Part shown: piece after piece, positions 60,101-64,000 of the stretch
How positions within the stretch are numbered: the first letter of the stretch is position 1
Layout: every line of letters begins with the position of its first letter
NCBI RefSeq assembly: GCF_014673215.1
Contig: NZ_JACWMS010000001.1
Location: 1,426,001-1,490,000 of the forward strand
Origin: Gordonia hankookensis
GTDB lineage: Bacteria; Actinomycetota; Actinomycetes; Mycobacteriales; Mycobacteriaceae
Direction: 5' to 3'
Length of the DNA stretch: 64,000 bases
Notes under the pieces: model-generated
What the model saw: only the letters and a program-made list of their open reading frames with translations
Told to the model about the DNA's origin: nothing
Databases searched by the model: none
Position numbers and translations under genes: made by a program

Positions 60101-63100
60101 ATGACACATGCCCCCACCGCCGGCGGTACGCAGACCGATGTCGCCGGAGACCTCGACGCCCTCGGCGTCGAGGTCGACTCCTCGTCGCGGCGTCTCGCCG
60201 AGTACTCCTACGACGCCTCCAACTACCGGATCCGTCCGGTCGCCGTGGTGTTCCCCCGCGACGCCGATGATGTGGCGCGCACGGTGTCGTACTGCCACCG
60301 CCATCGCATCCCCCTGATCCCGCGTGGGGGCGGCACCTCGATGGGCGGCAACGCCATCGGACCCGGCATCGTGATGGACCTGTCGCGCCACATGAACCGG
60401 GTTCTGTCGGTCGACACCGAAACCGGGACGGCCGTCGCGGAGTCCGGCATCGTCCTGACGACGCTCGCCGCGCAGGCGCGCTCCGCCACCGACGGCAGGC
60501 TCACGTTCGCGCCCGACCCGTCGTCGGCGTCACGCGCCACTCTCGGAGGCGCCATCGGCAACGATGCATGTGGGAATCACTCTGTGCGCCATGGCCGTAC
60601 CACCGACCACGTAGAGGAGCTGTTCCTGGTCACCGCGGACGGTCAGCGCCTGACCGCCACCCGTCACGGCGTCGAGGCGACGGACCCCACCGACGAAGCG
60701 GCGGCCGAGCGCGCAGCGGAGCTCACCCGCCGTCTGAGCGACCTCGCAGCCCAGCACATGGCGATCCTGCGCACCGACCTGGAGACCATTCCCCGTCAGG
60801 TGTCCGGATACCACTTGGCGAAGCTGTTGCCGGAGAACGGCTTCGATGTGGCCCGTGCACTCGTCGGCAGCGAAGGGACCTGCGCCGTCGTGGTGGGCGC
60901 GCGGGTCCGGCTGGTACCGGTCGCCGCCTCGCCACTGCTGATCTGCGTCGGGTATCCGACCGTCAGCGACGCCGCGCGCGACATCCCGGCGATCCTGCCG
61001 TATGCGCCATCGGCGGTGGAGGGCATCGACCGCAAGATCGTCGCGACGATGGCCGCACGCCGTGGTCGCGACACCGTGTCCGCGCTACCCGGGGTGACCG
61101 ACCGCGACTGCACCGCATGGCTGTTCATCGACATCGACGAGCAGAGCGCCGCGCGCAAGTCCGAGACCGATGTCGGTGCCACCGCGAAGCTGCTCCTCGA
61201 CGAGCTCCGCTCGCAAGGGCGGATGATCGCGGGCACCACGGTTCCCGATCCGGTTGCGCGCAAGACACTCTGGCGTGTTCGTGAGGACGGCGCCGGTCTG
61301 TCGTCCCGGCTCGCCGATCCCGACGACGAGAGCGTCGGCGCCGACTACGAATCCTGGCCGGGGTGGGAGGACGCCGCCGTCGCCCCCGAGCGGCTCGCCG
61401 ACTACCTCGACGACTTCACCGACCTCCTGGACCGTCACCGCCTCACCGGGGTGATGTACGGGCATTTCGGCGCGGGCTGCATGCACGTGCGGATCACCTT
61501 CGATCTACGCAGCGACGAAGGGCGCGCCGTGATGGACAGTTTCTGCACGGACGCAGCACGACTCGTGGTCGCACATGGTGGGTCACTGTCCGGCGAGCAC
61601 GGCGACGGACGCGCACGGTCGGCGCTGCTGCCCATCATGTACACGCCTGCGATGCTGTCCACCTTCGCCGAGTTCAAGCAGATCTGGGATCCGCAGGGGA
61701 CGCTGAACCCGGGTTCCATCGTCGATCCGCCGCCCATCACCGACGATCTCGCACTCGCAGGCGTCCCACCGCGCACCTGGCCGACCATGTTCCGGCTCGG
61801 TGTCCCCGATCCGTCCGCCCCGGGTGCCGCACCGGACGGCGCACACACAGCCCCGCCCGACCCGTTCGTGCACGCGGTGCAGGGCTGCATCGGCGTCGGC
61901 CGCTGTCGGTCAACCTCCGGCGGAGTCATGTGCCCGAGCTACCGCGCCACCCGCGACGAGAAGGACTCCACGCGCGGTCGCGCGCGCGTCCTGCAGGACA
62001 TGGTCCGCACCGCGCCTGACGTCGAGACCGGCTGGCAGTCAACCGATGTCGCCGAGGCGCTGGATCTCTGCCTGTCGTGCAAGGCATGCTCCACCGACTG
62101 CCCCACGGGCGTGGACATGGCCACCTACAAGTCCGAGTTCCTGCATCACCACTACCGCGGTCGCCGTCGGCCGATGTCGCATTACTCGTTGGGGTGGATG
62201 CCCGCATGGCTCGGTGTGGCGGGCACCCTGGCGCCCGCGATCAACGCGGCGTTGAAAAGTCCGCTGCGCCGCCTGGCCGCACGCACCGGAGGCCTCGACC
62301 CGCGACGAAGCATGCCCCGATTCGCCACCAGGCGCGCTCGGCGTGACCATGTGGCCGCACTGCCCCCGGTCACCGCGGCCACCGACACGGTGCTGTTCGT
62401 CGACTCGTTCACCAAGGCGTTCCGCCCGCATGTCGCCACTGCCGCCGCCGAGGTGCTCGGGTCGACGGGCGATACGGTCGGGTGCAGCGCCGACAACTGC
62501 TGTGCCCTCACCTGGATCTCCACCGGCCAATTGACACATGCCCGCAAGGTGTTGTCGCGGACCGCCCAGAACCTCGACGACGGCACCGACCGCCCGATCG
62601 TGGTGCCGGAACCCAGCTGCGCGGCTGCCCTCCGCAAGGATCTGCCGGAATTGGTGCACACCGATGCGGCGCACCGGGTGTCGTCGCGGGTGCACAGTTT
62701 CGCCGACCACCTGTCCCGCCTCGTGGAGGCAGGCTGGCGGCCCGAAGGCCTACCCGACGCCGTCACGCTGCAGACCCACTGCCACGAGCACGCGGTGTTC
62801 GGCGCGACCACCGGAGCCGCGGTCCTGCAGTCGCTCGGCGTCGAGGTCCACACCGCCGACGGATGCTGCGGCGTCGCCGGCAACTTCGGCTTCGAGCAGG
62901 GACACTACGAGGTCAGCGTGGCGGTCGCCGAGCATGCGCTTGCCCCGGCGCTGCGCACTGCACCCGATCGACCGGTGATCACCGACGGTTTCAGCTGCGC
63001 CATGTCCGTCGACCACCTGGCCGCCACCGATCCGGCCATCTCGTCGACCGGCCTGCACCTCGCCGAGCTCCTCACCAGGGGAGCCACCCCCCGACCGCCG

Positions 63101-63142
63101 ACGGCAACCCCAACCGAACCCACCCACCCCGAAGGAGCGTGA
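60101..63142 (+). CDS. FAD-linked oxidase fused to Fe-S/CCG domains (D-2-hydroxyglutarate dehydrogenase/YdiJ-like)
   Basis: 1013 residues, close to E. coli YdiJ. N-terminal FAD_binding_4 domain (PRGGGTSMGGNAIGPGIVMDLSRHMN about 68-93, GGAIGNDACGNHSVRHGRTTDHV), FAD-oxidase C domain (YGHFGAGCMHVRITFDL, GEHGDGRARSALLP), two 4Fe-4S Cys clusters (CIGVGRCRSTSGGVMCPSY about 595, CLSCKACSTDCPTGVDM about 656) and CCG motifs (CSADNCCALTW, DGCCGVAGNFGFEQGHYE about 921). It thus joins GlcD- and GlcF-like parts. Likely substrate is D-2-hydroxyglutarate or a similar D-hydroxyacid. Between gabT and the dehydrogenase gene, spaced 1 and 2 bp. Confidence 0.9.
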   Translation: MTHAPTAGGTQTDVAGDLDALGVEVDSSSRRLAEYSYDASNYRIRPVAVVFPRDADDVARTVSYCHRHRIPLIPRGGGTSMGGNAIGPGIVMDLSRHMNRVLSVDTETGTAVAESGIVLTTLAAQARSATDGRLTFAPDPSSASRATLGGAIGNDACGNHSVRHGRTTDHVEELFLVTADGQRLTATRHGVEATDPTDEAAAERAAELTRRLSDLAAQHMAILRTDLETIPRQVSGYHLAKLLPENGFDVARALVGSEGTCAVVVGARVRLVPVAASPLLICVGYPTVSDAARDIPAILPYAPSAVEGIDRKIVATMAARRGRDTVSALPGVTDRDCTAWLFIDIDEQSAARKSETDVGATAKLLLDELRSQGRMIAGTTVPDPVARKTLWRVREDGAGLSSRLADPDDESVGADYESWPGWEDAAVAPERLADYLDDFTDLLDRHRLTGVMYGHFGAGCMHVRITFDLRSDEGRAVMDSFCTDAARLVVAHGGSLSGEHGDGRARSALLPIMYTPAMLSTFAEFKQIWDPQGTLNPGSIVDPPPITDDLALAGVPPRTWPTMFRLGVPDPSAPGAAPDGAHTAPPDPFVHAVQGCIGVGRCRSTSGGVMCPSYRATRDEKDSTRGRARVLQDMVRTAPDVETGWQSTDVAEALDLCLSCKACSTDCPTGVDMATYKSEFLHHHYRGRRRPMSHYSLGWMPAWLGVAGTLAPAINAALKSPLRRLAARTGGLDPRRSMPRFATRRARRDHVAALPPVTAATDTVLFVDSFTKAFRPHVATAAAEVLGSTGDTVGCSADNCCALTWISTGQLTHARKVLSRTAQNLDDGTDRPIVVPEPSCAAALRKDLPELVHTDAAHRVSSRVHSFADHLSRLVEAGWRPEGLPDAVTLQTHCHEHAVFGATTGAAVLQSLGVEVHTADGCCGVAGNFGFEQGHYEVSVAVAEHALAPALRTAPDRPVITDGFSCAMSVDHLAATDPAISSTGLHLAELLTRGATPRPPTATPTEPTHPEGA

Positions 63143-63144
63143 CC

Positions 63145-64000
63145 ATGACCGCCACCATCTCCCCCACCGCTGCCGCCCAGGCGATCTCGCGCATCCACAC
63201 CGACCTCTTCATCGACGGCCGATGGTCGCCTGCCGCGTCCGGCGCCACCTTCACCGTCGAGAACCCGGCCACCGGTGAGGCGCTCGCCGAGGTCGCCGAC
63301 GGCAGCGCCGACGACGCGCGCCGCGCATTGCAGACCGCTGCCGACCACCAGGCCGCCTGGGCCGCGACATCGCCCCGCTCGCGCAGCGAGATCCTCTACC
63401 GCGCCTACCAACTCATCATCGACCGCGCCGACGAGATCGCGTCCGTGATGACCGCGGAGATGGGTAAGCCCTTCGCCGAGGCGCGCGGCGAGGTCGCCTA
63501 CGGCGCCGAGTTCTTCCGCTGGTTCGCCGAGGAGGCGGTCCGCATCGGGGGCGACCACACCATCACCGGCGACGGCGCCAACCGCGTCGTCGTCAGCAAG
63601 CAGCCCGTCGGCCCCTGTGTCCTCGTCACGCCCTGGAACTTCCCGCTCGCCATGGGGACACGCAAGATCGGGCCCGCGGTCGCCGCCGGTTGCACGATGG
63701 TCTTCAAGCCGGCCGAACTCACCCCGCTCACCGCGCTGCTGCTCACCGAGATCCTCGCCGAGGCAGGGCTTCCCGACGGCGTGCTCAACGTCGTCACGAC
63801 CTCCGATCCGAGTGCCGTCGTCGGCGAGTGGATGACATCGGGCAAGGCCCGCAAGGTCAGCTTCACGGGGTCCACCGAGGTCGGCAAGATCCTGCTCGGC
63901 CAGGCCGCCGGTACGGTGATGCGCACCTCGATGGAACTGGGCGGCAACGCGCCGTTCATCGTGTGCGCCGACGCCGACGTCGACCGTGCCATCGAGGGTG
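63145..64000 (+). CDS. gabD: succinate-semialdehyde dehydrogenase-type aldehyde dehydrogenase (cut by window edge)
   Basis: The first 285 residues. FIDGRWSPAASGATFTVENPATGE, MTAEMGKPFAEARGEV, PVGPCVLVTPWNFPLAMGTRKIGPAVAAGCTMVFKPAELTPL and VSFTGSTEVGKILL, then SMELGGNAPFIV with the catalytic Glu. These strings are near-identical to GabD-type enzymes. The catalytic Cys lies just beyond the edge. ATG 63145 has AAGGAG 7 nt upstream. It probably oxidises the semialdehyde made by the aminotransferase two genes earlier. Confidence 0.87.
   Translation, partial: MTATISPTAAAQAISRIHTDLFIDGRWSPAASGATFTVENPATGEALAEVADGSADDARRALQTAADHQAAWAATSPRSRSEILYRAYQLIIDRADEIASVMTAEMGKPFAEARGEVAYGAEFFRWFAEEAVRIGGDHTITGDGANRVVVSKQPVGPCVLVTPWNFPLAMGTRKIGPAVAAGCTMVFKPAELTPLTALLLTEILAEAGLPDGVLNVVTTSDPSAVVGEWMTSGKARKVSFTGSTEVGKILLGQAAGTVMRTSMELGGNAPFIVCADADVDRAIEG

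Overview
The window is high-GC actinobacterial DNA, densely coded, with many 4-bp ATGA/GTGA gene overlaps and many GTG starts. Its gene order follows two blocks I know from Mycobacterium tuberculosis: coaX-panD-panC-folK-folB-folP-folE-ftsH-hpt-tilS-dacB-ppa (Rv3600c to Rv3628) and purA-M50 protease-DUF3151-fba-DedA-pyrE-metZ (Rv0357c to Rv0391). Together with a SAM-IV riboswitch, a Cys-rich leader peptide and IdeR-like boxes, this points to the order Mycobacteriales. Gordonia is my best guess; I cannot confirm the genus from sequence alone. I see no phage, IS element, CRISPR array, rRNA or tRNA.

Layout: 1-0.9 kb, edge of an aldehyde dehydrogenase gene, then a tiny cysteine-coding leader and a rhodanese-like gene. 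0.9-16.7 kb, a long minus-strand housekeeping run for pantothenate/CoA, folate, FtsH, purine salvage, tRNA lysidine, a metalloprotease and a D,D-carboxypeptidase, interrupted at 12.3-13.0 kb by a plus-strand secreted protein of unlike composition. 16.8-24.1 kb, ppa, a MarR-controlled MFS exporter, allantoicase, an unknown secreted protein, and a SAM-IV-controlled cysteine-desulfurase operon. 24.3-27.7 kb, isochorismate synthase and a metZ-rhodanese pair. 27.7-34.2 kb, a siderophore uptake locus whose binding protein carries an in-frame stop, with fprA and a secreted protein between the binding-protein gene and the permease/ATPase genes. 34.2-46.5 kb, PurT with a proline-rich tail, a zinc-finger protein divergent from a Na+/H+ antiporter, an adenylate cyclase, purA, an M50 protease, a CDF metal exporter and a FUSC protein. 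46.8-57.5 kb, a large acidic membrane protein with duplicated GarA-like phospho-motifs, fba, a DUF368-DedA operon beside a PAP2 phosphatase, MOSC, TrmH, pyrE and a hydroxyacid dehydrogenase. 57.6-64.0 kb, a DJ-1/MarR operon and a GABA-type operon (class III aminotransferase, fused GlcD/GlcF-like oxidase, aldehyde dehydrogenase running off the edge).

Three themes stand out. Sulfur: a Cys-Cys leader peptide, a SAM-IV riboswitch, MetZ with a rhodanese, and a cysteine desulfurase. Cell-envelope lipid carriers: DUF368 and DedA proteins, both families recently linked to undecaprenyl-phosphate recycling, are translationally coupled here. Small repeats: an in-frame GAGSGASGP-coding element recurs in three unrelated genes and forms a 36-bp tandem array in one, and a TTGCTGTCGGC-type element recurs at gene ends.
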